A stretch of DNA of 64,000 bases from contig CAXKWD010000015.1 in NCBI GenBank assembly GCA_964059195.1, positions 310,001-374,000 on the forward strand. Direction: 5' to 3'. Below are positions 37,260 through 51,800 of the stretch, piece after piece. Made by a program: the position numbers and the translations under genes. The DNA is from Ectobius pallidus. Its lineage: Eukaryota; Arthropoda; Insecta; Blattodea; Ectobiidae. The stretch's first letter is position 1, and each line of letters opens with the position of its first letter. The notes below the pieces were generated by a model. The model did not search any database and was not told the DNA's origin. It worked only from the letters and a program-made list of their open reading frames with translations.

Positions 37260-40200
37260 ATGACATTGCTAGGCAACAGTTTCGTATTTGGAGATGGCAT
37301 TGCTAAGCTACAGTTCCTTGTTCAAAATGTCAATGCTAAGCAACAGTCAGGTGTTTTAAAAACTTCATTGCTAAGCAACAGTTTCCGGTTTAGACTGGCA
37401 TCGCTAGGCAACACTTTTGTGATAGAAAAATCTAATTGTTAGGCAGCCAAATTGTCTTTAAAAGTTACATTGCTAGGAAAAGTTACGACATTGAAAAATG
37501 CATTGAAAGGTAAAGGTTTTGTGTCAGAAATTGACATTGCTCCGCAACAGTATCTTTTTTAAAAGCTTCTAATAGGTAGCAATATTGTGTTTAAAAATGA
37601 CATTGCTAAGCAACAGTTCTTTTTGACGACATTGCTAGGCAACAGTTTCCGGTTTAGACTGGCATGGCAAGGCAAAACTTTCGTGATAGAAAAATTACAT
37701 TGTTAGGCAGACAAATAGTATTTAAAAATTACATTGCTAGGAAAAAGTTTCGTCTTTGAATAATGCATTGAAATGTAAAAGTTTGGTGTCTGAAATTCAC
37801 ATAGCTACGCAACAGTATATATTTTAAAAGTTTATAATAGGTAGCAATATTGTGTTTATAAATGACATTGCTAAGAAAAGTTATTTTTTATGACATTGCT
37901 AGGCAACAGTTTCCGGTTTAAAATGGCATTGCTAGGCAACACTTTCGTGTTAAAACTCATTGCTAGGCAACAGTATTCTTTCTATTCAAGCAAAATTTAC
38001 AACCCATGTTTTGCCATTAGCATTTCACCGATATTTTCATTGTATGTATTGATCATGGAGGGATTAAAAACTATTCCTTATAGATGACATTCCTAGGCAA
38101 CAGTTTCGTATTTGGAGATGGCATTGCTAAGCTACAGTTTCTTGTTCAAGATGTCAATGCTAAGCAACAGTCAGGTGTTTTAAAAACATCATTGCTAAGC
38201 AACAGTTTCCGGTTTAGACTGGCATCGCTAGGCAACACTTTTGTGATAGAAAAATCTAATTGTTAGGCAGCCAAATTGTCTTTAAAAGTTACATTGCTAG
38301 GAAAAGTTACGACTTTGAAAAATGCATTGAAAGGTAAAGGTTTTGTGTCTGAAATTGACATATCTCCGCAACAGTATCTTTTTTTAAAAGCTTTTAATAG
38401 GTAGCAATATTATGATTAAAAATGACATTGCTAAGCAACAGATCTTTTTGATGACATTGCTAGGCAACAGTTTCCGGTTTAGACTGGCATGGCTAGGCAA
38501 AACTTTCGTGATAGAAAAATTACATTGTTAGGCAGCCAAATAGTATTTAAAAATTACATTGCTAGGAAAAAGTTTGGTCTTTGAATAATGCATTGAAATG
38601 TAAAAGTTTGGTGTCTGAAATTGAAATAGCTACGCAACAGTATATATTTTAAAAGTTTATAATAGGTAGCAATATTGTGTTTATAAATGACATTGCTAAG
38701 AAAAGTTATTTTTTATGACATTGCTAGGCAACAGTTTCCGGTTTAAAATGGCATTGCTAGGCAACACTTTCGTGTTAAAACTCATTGCTAGGCAACAGTA
38801 TTCTTTCTATTCAAGCAAAATTTACAACCCATGTTTTGCCATTAGCATTTCACCGATATTTTCATTGTATGTATTGATCATGGAGGGATTAAAAACTATT
38901 CCTTATAGATGACATTCCTAGGCAACTGTTTCGTATTTGGAGATGGCATTGCTAAGCTAAAGTTTCTTGTTCAAAATGTCAATGCTAAGCAACAGTCAGG
39001 TGTTTTAAAAACTTCATTGCTAAGCAACAGTTTCCGGTTTAGACTGGCATCGCTAGGCAACACTTTTGTGATGGAAAAATCTAATTGTTAGGCAGCCAAA
39101 TTGTCTTTAAAAGTTACATTGCTAGGAAAAGTTACGACTTTGAAAAATGCATTGAAAAGTAAAGGTTTTGTGTCAGAAATATACATTGCTCCGCAACAGT
39201 ATCTTTTTTTAGAAGCTTTTAATAGGTAGCAATATTATGTTTAAAAATGACATTGCTAAGCAACAGATCTTTTTGATAACATTGCTAGGCAACAGTTTCC
39301 GGTTTAGACTGTCATGGCTAGGCAAAACATTCGTGATAGAAAAATTACATTGTTAGGCAGCCAAATTGTATTTAAAAATTACATTGCTAGGAAAAAGTTT
39401 CTCTTTGAAAAATGCATTGAAATGTAAAAGTTTTGTGTCTGAAATTGACATTGCTACGCAACAGTATATTTTTTTAAAAGTTTATAATAGGTAGCAATAT
39501 TGTGTTTAAAAATGACATTGCTAAGCAACAGTTCTTTTTGACGACATTGCTAGGCAACAGTTCCCGGTTTAAAATGGCATTGCTAGGCAACACTTTCGTG
39601 TTTTAAAACTCATTGCTAGGCAACAGTATTCTTTCTATTCAAGCAAAATTTACAACCCATGTTTTGCCATTAGCATTTCACCGATATTTTCATTGTATGT
39701 ATTGATCATTGAGGGATTAAAAACTATTCCCTATAGATGACATTGCTAGGCAACAGTTTCGTATTTGGAGATGGCATTGCTAAGCTACAGTTCCTTGTTC
39801 AAAATGTCAATGCTAAGCAACAGTCAGGTGTTTTAAAAACTTCATTGCTAAGCAACAGTTTCCGGTTTAGACTGGCATCGCTAGGCAACACTTTTGTGAT
39901 AGAAAAATCTAATTGTTAGGCAGCCAAATTGTCTTTAAAAGTTACATTGCTAGGAAAAGTTACGACATTGAAAAATGCATTGAAAGGTAAAGGTTTTGTG
40001 TCAGAAATTGACATTGCACGGCAACAGTATCTTTTTTAAAAGCTTCTAATAGGTAGCAATATTGTGTTTAAAAATGACATTGCTAAGCAACAGTTCTTTT
40101 TGACGACATTGCTAGGCAACAGTTTCCGGTTTAGACTGGCATGGCTAGGCAAAACTTTCGTGATAGAAAAATTACATTGTTAGGCAGACAAATAGTATTT

Positions 40201-43039
40201 AAAAATTACATTGCTAGGAAAACGATTCGTCTTCGAATAATGCATTGAAATGTAAACGTTTTGTGTCTGAAATTGACATAGCTACGCAACAGTATATATT
40301 TTAAAAGTTTATAAACGTAGCAATATTGTGTTTATAAATGACATTGCTAAGAAAAGTTATTTTTTATGACATTGCTAGGCAACAGTTTCCGGTTTAAAAT
40401 GGCATTGCTAGGCAACACTTTCGTGTTTTAAAACTCATTGCTAGGCAACAGTATTCTTTCTGTTCAAGCAAAATTTACAACCCATGTTTTGCCATTAGCA
40501 TTTCACCGATATTTTCATTGTATGTATTGATCATTGAGGGATTAAAAACTATTCCTTATAGATGACATTGCTAGGCAACAGTTTCGTATTTGGAGATGGC
40601 ATTGCTAAGCTACAGTTTCTTGTTCAAGATGTCAATGCTAAGCAACAGTCAGGTGTTTTAAAAACATCATTGCTAAGCAACAGTTTCCGGTTTAGACTGG
40701 CATCGCTAGGCAACACTTTTGTGATAGAAAAATCTAATTGTTAGGCAGCCAAATTGTCTTTAAAAGTTACATTGCTAGGAAAAGTTACGACTTTGAAAAA
40801 TGCATTGAAAGGTAAAGGTTTTGTGTCAGAAATTGACATATCTCCGCAACAGTATCTTTTTTTAAAAGCTTTTAATAGGTAGCAATATTATGATTAAAAA
40901 TGACATTGCTAAGCAACAGATCTTTTTGATGACATTGCTAGGCAACAGTTTCCGGTTTAGACTGGCATGGCTAGGCAAAACTTTCGTGATAGAAAAATTA
41001 CATTGTTAGGCAGCCAAATAGTATTTAAAAATTACATTGCTAGGAAAAAGTTTCGTCTTTGAATAATGCATTGAAATGTAAAAGTTTGGTGTCTGAAATT
41101 GACATAGCTACGCAACAGTATATATTTTAAAAGTTTATAATAGGTAGCAATATTGTGTTTATAAATGACATTGCTAAGAAAAGTTATTTTTTATGACATT
41201 GCTAGGCAACAGTTTCCGGTTTAAAATGGCATTGCTAGGCAACACTTTCGTGTTAAAACTCATTGCTAGGCAACAGTATTCTTTCTATTCAAGCAAAATT
41301 TACAACCCATGTTTTGCCATTAGCATTTCACCGATATTTTCATTGTATGTATTGATCATGGAGGGATTAAAAACTATTCCTTATAGATGACATTCCTAGG
41401 CAACTGTTTCGTATTTGGAGATGGCATTGCTAAGCTAAAGTTTCTTGTTCAAAATGTCAATGCTAAGCAACAGTCAGGTGTTTTAAAAACTTCATTGCTA
41501 AGCAACAGTTTCCGGTTTAGACTGGCATCGCTAGGCAACACTTTTGTGATGGAAAAATCTAATTGTTAGGCAGCCAAATTGTCTTTAAAAGTTACATTGC
41601 TAGGAAAAGTTACGACATTGAAAAATGCATTGTAAGGTAAAGGTTTTGTGTCAGAAATTGACATTGCTCCGCAACAGTATCTTTTTTAAAAGCTTCTAAT
41701 AGGTAGCAATATTGTGTTTAAAAATGACATTGCTAAGCAACAGTTCTTTTTGACGACATTGCTAGGCAACAGTTTCCGGTTTAGACTGGCATGGCTAGGC
41801 AAAACTTTCGTGATAGAAAAATTACATTGTTAGGCAGACAAATAGTATTTAAAAATTACATTGCTAGGAAAACGATTCGTCTTCGAATAATGCATTGAAA
41901 TGTAAACGTTTTGTGTCTGAAATTGACATAGCTACGCAACAGTATATATTTTAAAAGTTTATAAAGGTAGCAATATTGTGTTTATAAATGACATTGCTAA
42001 GAAAAGTTATTTTTTATGACATTGCTAGGCAACAGTTTCCGGTTTAAAATGGCATTGCTAGGCAACACTTTCGTGTTTTAAAACTCATTGCTAGGCAACA
42101 GTATTCTTTCTGTTCAAGCAAAATTTACAACCCATGGTTTGCCATTAGCATTTCACCGATATTTTCATTGTATGTATTGATCATTGAGGGATTAAAAACT
42201 ATTCCTTATAGATGACATTGCTAGGCAACAGTTTCGTATTTGGAGATGGCATTGCTAAGCTACAGTTTCTTGTTCAAAATGTCAATGCTAAGCAACAGTC
42301 AGGTGTTTTAAAAACTTCATTGCTAAGCAACAGTTTCCGGTTTAGACTGGCATCGCTAGGCAACACTTTTGTGATAGAAATATCTAATTGTTAGGCAGCC
42401 AAATTGTCTTTAAAAGTTACATTGCTAGGAAAAGTTACGACTTTGAAAATTGCATTGAAAGGTAAAGGTTTTGTGTCAGAAATTGACATTGCTCCGCAAC
42501 AGTATCTTTTTTTAAAAGCTTTTAGTAGGTAGCAATATTATGTTTAAAAATGACATTGCTAAGCAACAGATCTTTTTGATGACATTGCTAGGCAACAGTT
42601 TCCGGTTTAGACTGGCATGGCTAGGCAAAATTTTCGTGATAGAAAAATTACATTGTTAGGCAGCCAAATTGTATTTAAAAATTACATTGCTATTAAAAAG
42701 TTTCACTTTGAAAAATGCATTGAAATGTAAAAGTTTTGTGTCTGAAATTGACATTGCTACGCAACAGTATATTTTTTTAAAAGTTTATAATAGGTAGCAA
42801 TATTGTGTTTAAAAATGACATTGCTAAGCAACAGTTCTTTTTGACGACATTGCTAGGCAACAGTTCCCGGTTTAAAATGGCATTGCTAGGCAACACTTTC
42901 GTGTTTTAAAACTCATTGCTAGGCAACAGTATTCTTTCTGTTCAAGCAAAATTTACAACCCATGTTTTGCCATTAGCATTTCACCGATATTTTCAGTGTA
43001 TGTATTGATCATTGAGGGATTAAAAACTATTCCTTATAG
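37260..43039. repeat. Array block, monomers 46-52 (source of larger duplications)
   Basis: Order R', V, T', R'', S, T, U. Monomer 46 (R') has GGCATGGCAAGGC and GAAATTCACATAGC. Monomer 47 (V) has ATTCCTAGGCAACAG, TTTGGTCTTTG and TTGAAATAGC. Monomer 48 (T') has TTGAAAAGTAAAGG. Monomer 49 (R'') has CATTGCACGGCAAC and TATAAACGTAGC. Monomers 50-52 are S-T-U as in the hexamer. Most of this block is found again at 10735 bp and parts at 4131 and about 20647 bp. Confidence 0.87.
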
Positions 43040-43867
43040 ATGACATTGCTAGGCAACAGTTTCGTATTTGGAGATGGCATTGCTAAGCTACAGTTTCTTG
43101 TTCAAGTTGTCAATGCTAAGCAACAGTCAGGTGTTTTAAAAACATCATTGCTAAGCAACAGTTTCCGGTTTAGACTGGCATCGCTAGGCAACACTTTTGT
43201 GATAGAAAAATCTAATTGTTAGGCAGCCAAATTGTCTTTAAAAGTTACATTGCTAGGAAAAGTTACGACTTTGAAAAATGCATTGAAAAGTAAAGGTTTT
43301 GTGTCAGAAATATACATTGCTCCGCAACAGTATCTTTTTTTAGAAGCTTTTAATAGGTAGCAATATTATGTTTAAAAATGACATTGCTAAGCAACAGATC
43401 TTTTTGATAACATTGCTAGGCAACAGTTTCCGGTTTAGACTGTCATGGCTAGGCAAAACATTCGTGATAGAAAAATTACATTGTTAGGCAGCCAAATTGT
43501 ATTTAAAAATTACATTGCTAGGAAAAAGTTTCTCTTTGAAAAATGCATTGAAATGTAAAAGTTTTGTGTCTGAAATTGACATTGCTACGCAACAGTATAT
43601 TTTTTTAAAAGTTTATAATAGGTAGCAATATTGTGTTTAAAAATGACATTGCTAAGCAACAGTTCTTTTTGACGACATTGCTAGGCAACAGTTCCCGGTT
43701 TAAAATGGCATTGCTAGGCAACACTTTCGTGTTTTAAAACTCATTGCTAGGCAACAGTATTCTTTCTATTCAAGCAAAATTTACAACCCATGTTTTGCCA
43801 TTAGCATTTCACCGATATTTTCATTGTATGTATTGATCATTGAGGGATTAAAAACTATTCCCTATAG
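43040..43867. repeat. Chimeric monomer 53 (P head, T' tail)
   Basis: The head is type P with private CAAGTTGTC, AAAACATC and GATAGAAAAATC up to about 43204. From about 43288 it reads TTGAAAAGTAAAGG, then AAATATACATTGC and TTAGAAGC, exactly the markers of the T' tail in monomer 48. The exchange point therefore lies within about 84 bp of sub-repeat I. It starts a 4131-bp copy of the preceding five monomers. Confidence 0.88.
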
Positions 43868-46800
43868 ATGACATTGCTAGGCAACAGTTTCGTATTTGGA
43901 GATGGCATTGCTAAGCTACAGTTCCTTGTTCAAAATGTCAATGCTAAGCAACAGTCAGGTGTTTTAAAAACTTCATTGCTAAGCAACAGTTTCCGGTTTA
44001 GACTGGCATCGCTAGGCAACACTTTTGTGATAGAAAAATCTAATTGTTAGGCAGCCAAATTGTCTTTAAAAGTTACATTGCTAGGAAAAGTTACGACATT
44101 GAAAAATGCATTGAAAGGTAAAGGTTTTGTGTCAGAAATTGACATTGCACGGCAACAGTATCTTTTTTAAAAGCTTCTAATAGGTAGCAATATTGTGTTT
44201 AAAAATGACATTGCTAAGCAACAGTTCTTTTTGACGACATTGCTAGGCAACAGTTTCCGGTTTAGACTGGCATGGCTAGGCAAAACTTTCGTGATAGAAA
44301 AATTACATTGTTAGGCAGACAAATAGTATTTAAAAATTACATTGCTAGGAAAACGATTCGTCTTCGAATAATGCATTGAAATGTAAACGTTTTGTGTCTG
44401 AAATTGACATAGCTACGCAACAGTATATATTTTAAAAGTTTATAAACGTAGCAATATTGTGTTTATAAATGACATTGCTAAGAAAAGTTATTTTTTATGA
44501 CATTGCTAGGCAACAGTTTCCGGTTTAAAATGGCATTGCTAGGCAACACTTTCGTGTTTTAAAACTCATTGCTAGGCAACAGTATTCTTTCTGTTCAAGC
44601 AAAATTTACAACCCATGTTTTGCCATTAGCATTTCACCGATATTTTCATTGTATGTATTGATCATTGAGGGATTAAAAACTATTCCTTATAGATGACATT
44701 GCTAGGCAACAGTTTCGTATTTGGAGATGGCATTGCTAAGCTACAGTTTCTTGTTCAAGATGTCAATGCTAAGCAACAGTCAGGTGTTTTAAAAACATCA
44801 TTGCTAAGCAACAGTTTCCGGTTTAGACTGGCATCGCTAGGCAACACTTTTGTGATAGAAAAATCTAATTGTTAGGCAGCCAAATTGTCTTTAAAAGTTA
44901 CATTGCTAGGAAAAGTTACGACTTTGAAAAATGCATTGAAAGGTAAAGGTTTTGTGTCAGAAATTGACATATCTCCGCAACAGTATCTTTTTTTAAAAGC
45001 TTTTAATAGGTAGCAATATTATGATTAAAAATGACATTGCTAAGCAACAGATCTTTTTGATGACATTGCTAGGCAACAGTTTCCGGTTTAGACTGGCATG
45101 GCTAGGCAAAACTTTCGTGATAGAAAAATTACATTGTTAGGCAGCCAAATAGTATTTAAAAATTACATTGCTAGGAAAAAGTTTCGTCTTTGAATAATGC
45201 ATTGAAATGTAAAAGTTTGGTGTCTGAAATTGACATAGCTACGCAACAGTATATATTTTAAAAGTTTATAATAGGTAGCAATATTGTGTTTATAAATGAC
45301 ATTGCTAAGAAAAGTTATTTTTTATGACATTGCTAGGCAACAGTTTCCGGTTTAAAATGGCATTGCTAGGCAACACTTTCGTGTTAAAACTCATTGCTAG
45401 GCAACAGTATTCTTTCTATTCAAGCAAAATTTACAACCCATGTTTTGCCATTAGCATTTCACCGATATTTTCATTGTATGTATTGATCATGGAGGGATTA
45501 AAAACTATTCCTTATAGATGACATTCCTAGGCAACTGTTTCGTATTTGGAGATGGCATTGCTAAGCTAAAGTTTCTTGTTCAAAATGTCAATGCTAAGCA
45601 ACAGTCAGGTGTTTTAAAAACTTCATTGCTAAGCAACAGTTTCCGGTTTAGACTGGCATCGCTAGGCAACACTTTTGTGATGGAAAAATCTAATTGTTAG
45701 GCAGCCAAATTGTCTTTAAAAGTTACATTGCTAGGAAAAGTTACGACATTGAAAAATGCATTGTAAGGTAAAGGTTTTGTGTCAGAAATTGACATTGCTC
45801 CGCAACAGTATCTTTTTTAAAAGCTTCTAATAGGTAGCAATATTGTGTTTAAAAATGACATTGCTAAGCAACAGTTCTTTTTGACGACATTGCTAGGCAA
45901 CAGTTTCCGGTTTAGACTGGCATGGCTAGGCAAAACTTTCGTGATAGAAAAATTACATTGTTAGGCAGACAAATAGTATTTAAAAATTACATTGCTAGGA
46001 AAACGATTCGTCTTCGAATAATGCATTGAAATGTAAACGTTTTGTGTCTGAAATTGACATAGCTACGCAACAGTATATATTTTAAAAGTTTATAAAGGTA
46101 GCAATATTGTGTTTATAAATGACATTGCTAAGAAAAGTTATTTTTTATGACATTGCTAGGCAACAGTTTCCGGTTTAAAATGGCATTGCTAGGCAACACT
46201 TTCGTGTTTTAAAACTCATTGCTAGGCAACAGTATTCTTTCTGTTCAAGCAAAATTTACAACCCATGTTTTGCCATTAGCATTTCACCGATATTTTCATT
46301 GTATGTATTGATCATTGAGGGATTAAAAACTATTCCTTATAGATGACATTGCTAGGCAACAGTTTCGTATTTGGAGATGGCATTGCTAAGCTACAGTTTC
46401 TTGTTCAAAATGTCAATGCTAAGCAACAGTCAGGTGTTTTAAAAACTTCATTGCTAAGCAACAGTTTCCGGTTTAGACTGGCATCGCTAGGCAACACTTT
46501 TGTGATAGAAATATCTAATTGTTAGGCAGCCAAATTGTCTTTAAAAGTTACATTGCTAGGAAAAGTTACGACTTTGAAAATTGCATTGAAAGGTAAAGGT
46601 TTTGTGTCAGAAATTGACATTGCTCCGCAACAGTATCTTTTTTTAAAAGCTTTTAGTAGGTAGCAATATTATGTTTAAAAATGACATTGCTAAGCAACAG
46701 ATCTTTTTGATGACATTGCTAGGCAACAGTTTCCGGTTTAGACTGGCATGGCTAGGCAAAATTTTCGTGATAGAAAAATTACATTGTTAGGCAGCCAAAT

Positions 46801-47170
46801 TGTATTTAAAAATTACATTGCTATTAAAAAGTTTCACTTTGAAAAATGCATTGAAATGTAAAAGTTTTGTGTCTGAAATTGACATTGCTACGCAACAGTA
46901 TATTTTTTTAAAAGTTTATAATAGGTAGCAATATTGTGTTTAAAAATGACATTGCTAAGCAACAGTTCTTTTTGACGACATTGCTAGGCAACAGTTCCCG
47001 GTTTAAAATGGCATTGCTAGGCAACACTTTCGTGTTTTAAAACTCATTGCTAGGCAACAGTATTCTTTCTGTTCAAGCAAAATTTACAACCCATGTTTTG
47101 CCATTAGCATTTCACCGATATTTTCAGTGTATGTATTGATCATTGAGGGATTAAAAACTATTCCTTATAG
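43868..47170. repeat. 4131-bp-offset copy (monomers 54-57: R'', S, T, U)
   Basis: Starts 43868, 44693, 45518 and 46343 are each exactly 4131 bp after 39737, 40562, 41387 and 42212. Shared private markers are CATTGCACGGCAAC and TATAAACGTAGC in R'', CATTGTAAGG in T and GAAAATTGC in U. The CCCATGGTTTGCC change at about 42135 in monomer 51 is absent from monomer 56, so it arose afterwards or was lost. Confidence 0.9.
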
Positions 47171-47995
47171 ATGACATTGCTAGGCAACAGTTTCGTATTT
47201 GGAGATGGCATTGCTAAGCTACAGTTTCTTGTTCAAGTTGTCAATGCTAAGCAACAGTCAGGTGTTTTAAAAACATCATTGCTAAGCAACAGTTTCCGGT
47301 TTAGACTGGCATCGCTAGGCAACACTTTTGTGATAGAAAAATCTAATTGTTAGGCAGCCAAATTGTCTTTAAAAGTTACATTGCTAGGAAAAGTTACGAC
47401 TTTGAAAAATGCATTGAAAGGTAAAGGTTTTGTGTCAGAAATTGACATATCTCCGCAACAGTATCTTTTTTTAAAAGCTTTTAATAGGTAGCAATATTAT
47501 GATTCAAAATGACATTGCTAAGCAACAGATCTTTTTGATGACATTGCTAGGCAACAGTTTCCGGTTTAGACTGGCATGGCTAGGCAAAACTTTCGTGATG
47601 GAAAAATTACATTGTTAGGCAGCCAAATAGTATTTAAAAATTACATTGCTAGGAAAAAGTTTCGTCTTTGAATAATGCATTGAAATGTAAAAGTTTGGTG
47701 TCTGAAATTCACATAGCTACGCAACAGTATATATTTTAAAAGTTTATAATAGGTAGCAATATTGTGTTTATAAATGACATTGCTAAGAAAAGTTATTTTA
47801 TATGACATTGCTAGGCAACAGTTTCCGGTTTAAAATGGCATTGCTAGGCAACACTTTCGTGTTAAAACTCATTGCTAGGCAACAGTATTCTTTCTATTCA
47901 AGCAAAATTTACAACCCATGTTTTGCCATTAGCATTTCACCGATATTTTCATTGTATGTATTGATGATTGAGGGATTAAAAACTATTCCTTATAG
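47171..47995. repeat. P monomer 58 with CAAGTTGTC
   Basis: A complete P monomer with CAAGTTGTC in the head, as in monomers 53 and 66, and GATTCAAAATG, GTGATGGAAAAATTA, GAAATTCACATAGC and GATGATTGAGG in the tail. It and the next head recur 6604 bp later at 53775 and 54600. Confidence 0.9.
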
Positions 47996-48818
47996 ATGAC
48001 GTTCCTAGGCAACAGTTTCGTATTTGGAGATGGCATTGCTATGCTACTGTTTCTTGTTCAAAATGTCAATGCTAAGCAACAGTCAGGTGTTTTAAAAACT
48101 TAATTGCTAAGCAACAGTTTCCGGTTTAGACTGGCATCGCTAGGCAACACTTTTGTGATAGAAAAATTTAATTGTTGGCAGCCAAATTGTCCTTAAAAGT
48201 TACATTGCTAGGAAAAGTTACGACATTGAAAAATGCATTGAAAGGTAAAGGTTTTGTGTCAGAAATTGACATTGCTCCGCAACAGTATCTTTTTTAAAAG
48301 CTTCTAATAGGTAGCAATATTGTGTTTAAAAATGACATTGCTAAGCAACAGTTCTTTTTGACGACATTGCTAGGCAACAGTTTCCGGTTTAGACTGGCAT
48401 GGCAAGGCAAAACTTTCGTGATAGAAAAATTACATTGTTAGGCAGACAAATAGTATTTAAAAATTACATTGCTAGGAAAAAGTTTCGTCTTTGAATAATG
48501 CATTGAAATGTAAAAGTTTGGTGTCTGAAATTCACATAGCTACGCAACAGTATATATTTTAAAAGTTTATAATAGGTAGCAATATTGTGTTTATAAATGA
48601 CATTGCTAAGAAAAGTTATTTTTTATGACATTGCTAGGCAACAGTTTCCGGTTTAAAATGGCATTGCTAGGCAACACTTTCGTGTTAAAACTCATTGCTA
48701 GGCAACAGTATTCTTTCTATTCAAGCAAAATTTACAACCCATGTTTTGCCATTAGCATTTCACCGATATTTTCATTGTATGTATTGATCATGGAGGGATT
48801 AAAAACTATTCCTTATAG
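47996..48818. repeat. Chimeric monomer 59 (Q head, R' tail)
   Basis: The head is type Q with GACGTTCCTAGG, GCTATGCTACTG, AAAACTTAATTGC and TTGTCCTTAAAAG up to about 48197. From 48222 it reads GACATTGAAAAATG, AGCTTCTAATAGG and GGCATGGCAAGGC, the private markers of R' monomer 46. The junction lies within about 30 bp of sub-repeat I, and the monomer is 823 bp, the shortest interval in the window. Confidence 0.9.
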
Positions 48819-51800
48819 ATGACATTCCTAGGCAACAGTTTCGTATTTGGAGATGGCATTGCTAAGCTACAGTTTCTTGTTCAAGATGTCAATGCTAAGC
48901 AACAGTCAGGTGTTTTAAAAACATCATTGCTAAGCAACAGTTTCCGGTTTAGACTGGCATCGCTAGGCAACACTTTTGTGATAGAAAAATCTAATTGTTA
49001 GGCAGCCAAATTGTCTTTAAAAGTTACATTGCTAGGAAAAGTTACGACTTTGAAAAATGCATTGAAAGGTAAAGGTTTTGTGTCTGAAATTGACATATCT
49101 CCGCAACAGTATCTTTTTTTAAAAGCTTTTAATAGGTAGCAATATTATGATTAAAAATGACATTGCTAAGCAACAGATCTTTTTGATGACATTGCTAGGC
49201 AACAGTTTCCGGTTTAGACTGGCATGGCTAGGCAAAACTTTCGTGATAGAAAAATTACATTGTTAGGCAGCCAAATAGTATTTAAAAATTACATTGCTAG
49301 GAAAAAGTTTGGTCTTTGAATAATGCATTGAAATGTAAAAGTTTGGTGTCTGAAATTGAAATAGCTACGCAACAGTATATATTTTAAAAGTTTATAATAG
49401 GTAGCAATATTGTGTTTATAAATGACATTGCTAAGAAAAGTTATTTTTTATGACATTGCTAGGCAACAGTTTCCGGTTTAAAATGGCATTGCTAGGCAAC
49501 ACTTTCGTGTTAAAACTCATTGCTAGGCAACAGTATTCTTTCTATTCAAGCAAAATTTACAACCCATGTTTTGCCATTAGCATTTCACCGATATTTTCAT
49601 TGTATGTATTGATCATGGAGGGATTAAAAACTATTCCTTATAGATGACATTCCTAGGCAACTGTTTCGTATTTGGAGATGGCATTGCTAAGCTAAAGTTT
49701 CTTGTTCAAAATGTCAATGCTAAGCAACAGTCAGGTGTTTTAAAAACTTCATTGCTAAGCAACAGTTTCCGGTTTAGACTGGCATCGCTAGGCAACACTT
49801 TTGTGATGGAAAAATCTAATTGTTAGGCAGCCAAATTGTCTTTAAAAGTTACATTGCTAGGAAAAGTTACGACTTTGAAAAATGCATTGAAAAGTAAAGG
49901 TTTTGTGTCAGAAATATACATTGCTCCGCAACAGTATCTTTTTTTAGAAGCTTTTAATAGGTAGCAATATTATGTTTAAAAATGACATTGCTAAGCAACA
50001 GATCTTTTTGATAACATTGCTAGGCAACAGTTTCCGGTTTAGACTGTCATGGCTAGGCAAAACATTCGTGATAGAAAAATTACATTGTTAGGCAGCCAAA
50101 TTGTATTTAAAAATTACATTGCTAGGAAAAAGTTTCTCTTTGAAAAATGCATTGAAATGTAAAAGTTTTGTGTCTGAAATTGACATTGCTACGCAACAGT
50201 ATATTTTTTTAAAAGTTTATAATAGGTAGCAATATTGTGTTTAAAAATGACATTGCTAAGCAACAGTTCTTTTTGACGACATTGCTAGGCAACAGTTCCC
50301 GGTTTAAAATGGCATTGCTAGGCAACACTTTCGTGTTTTAAAACTCATTGCTAGGCAACAGTATTCTTTCTATTCAAGCAAAATTTACAACCCATGTTTT
50401 GCCATTAGCATTTCACCGATATTTTCATTGTATGTATTGATCATTGAGGGATTAAAAACTATTCCCTATAGATGACATTGCTAGGCAACAGTTTCGTATT
50501 TGGAGATGGCATTGCTAAGCTACAGTTCCTTGTTCAAAATGTCAATGCTAAGCAACAGTCAGGTGTTTTAAAAACTTCATTGCTAAGCAACAGTTTCCGG
50601 TTTAGACTGGCATCGCTAGGCAACACTTTTGTGATAGAAAAATCTAATTGTTAGGCAGCCAAATTGTCTTTAAAAGTTACATTGCTAGGAAAAGTTACGA
50701 CATTGAAAAATGCATTGAAAGGTAAAGGTTTTGTGTCAGAAATTGACATTGCACGGCAACAGTATCTTTTTTAAAAGCTTCTAATAGGTAGCAATATTGT
50801 GTTTAAAAATGACATTGCTAAGCAACAGTTCTTTTTGACGACATTGCTAGGCAACAGTTTCCGGTTTAGACTGGCATGGCTAGGCAAAACTTTCGTGATA
50901 GAAAAATTACATTGTTAGGCAGACAAATAGTATTTAAAAATTACATTGCTAGGAAAACGATTCGTCTTCGAATAATGCATTGAAATGTAAACGTTTTGTG
51001 TCTGAAATTGACATAGCTACGCAACAGTATATATTTTAAAAGTTTATAAACGTAGCAATATTGTGTTTATAAATGACATTGCTAAGAAAAGTTATTTTTT
51101 ATGACATTGCTAGGCAACAGTTTCCGGTTTAAAATGGCATTGCTAGGCAACACTTTCGTGTTTTAAAACTCATTGCTAGGCAACAGTATTCTTTCTGTTC
51201 AAGCAAAATTTACAACCCATGTTTTGCCATTAGCATTTCACCGATATTTTCATTGTATGTATTGATCATTGAGGGATTAAAAACTATTCCTTATAGATGA
51301 CATTGCTAGGCAACAGTTTCGTATTTGGAGATGGCATTGCTAAGCTACAGTTTCTTGTTCAAGATGTCAATGCTAAGCAACAGTCAGGTGTTTTAAAAAC
51401 ATCATTGCTAAGCAACAGTTTCCGGTTTAGACTGGCATCGCTAGGCAACACTTTTGTGATAGAAAAATCTAATTGTTAGGCAGCCAAATTGTCTTTAAAA
51501 GTTACATTGCTAGGAAAAGTTACGACTTTGAAAAATGCATTGAAAGGTAAAGGTTTTGTGTCAGAAATTGACATATCTCCGCAACAGTATCTTTTTTTAA
51601 AAGCTTTTAATAGGTAGCAATATTATGATTAAAAATGACATTGCTAAGCAACAGATCTTTTTGATGACATTGCTAGGCAACAGTTTCCGGTTTAGACTGG
51701 CATGGCTAGGCAAAACTTTCGTGATAGAAAAATTACATTGTTAGGCAGCCAAATAGTATTTAAAAATTACATTGCTAGGAAAAAGTTTCGTCTTTGAATA

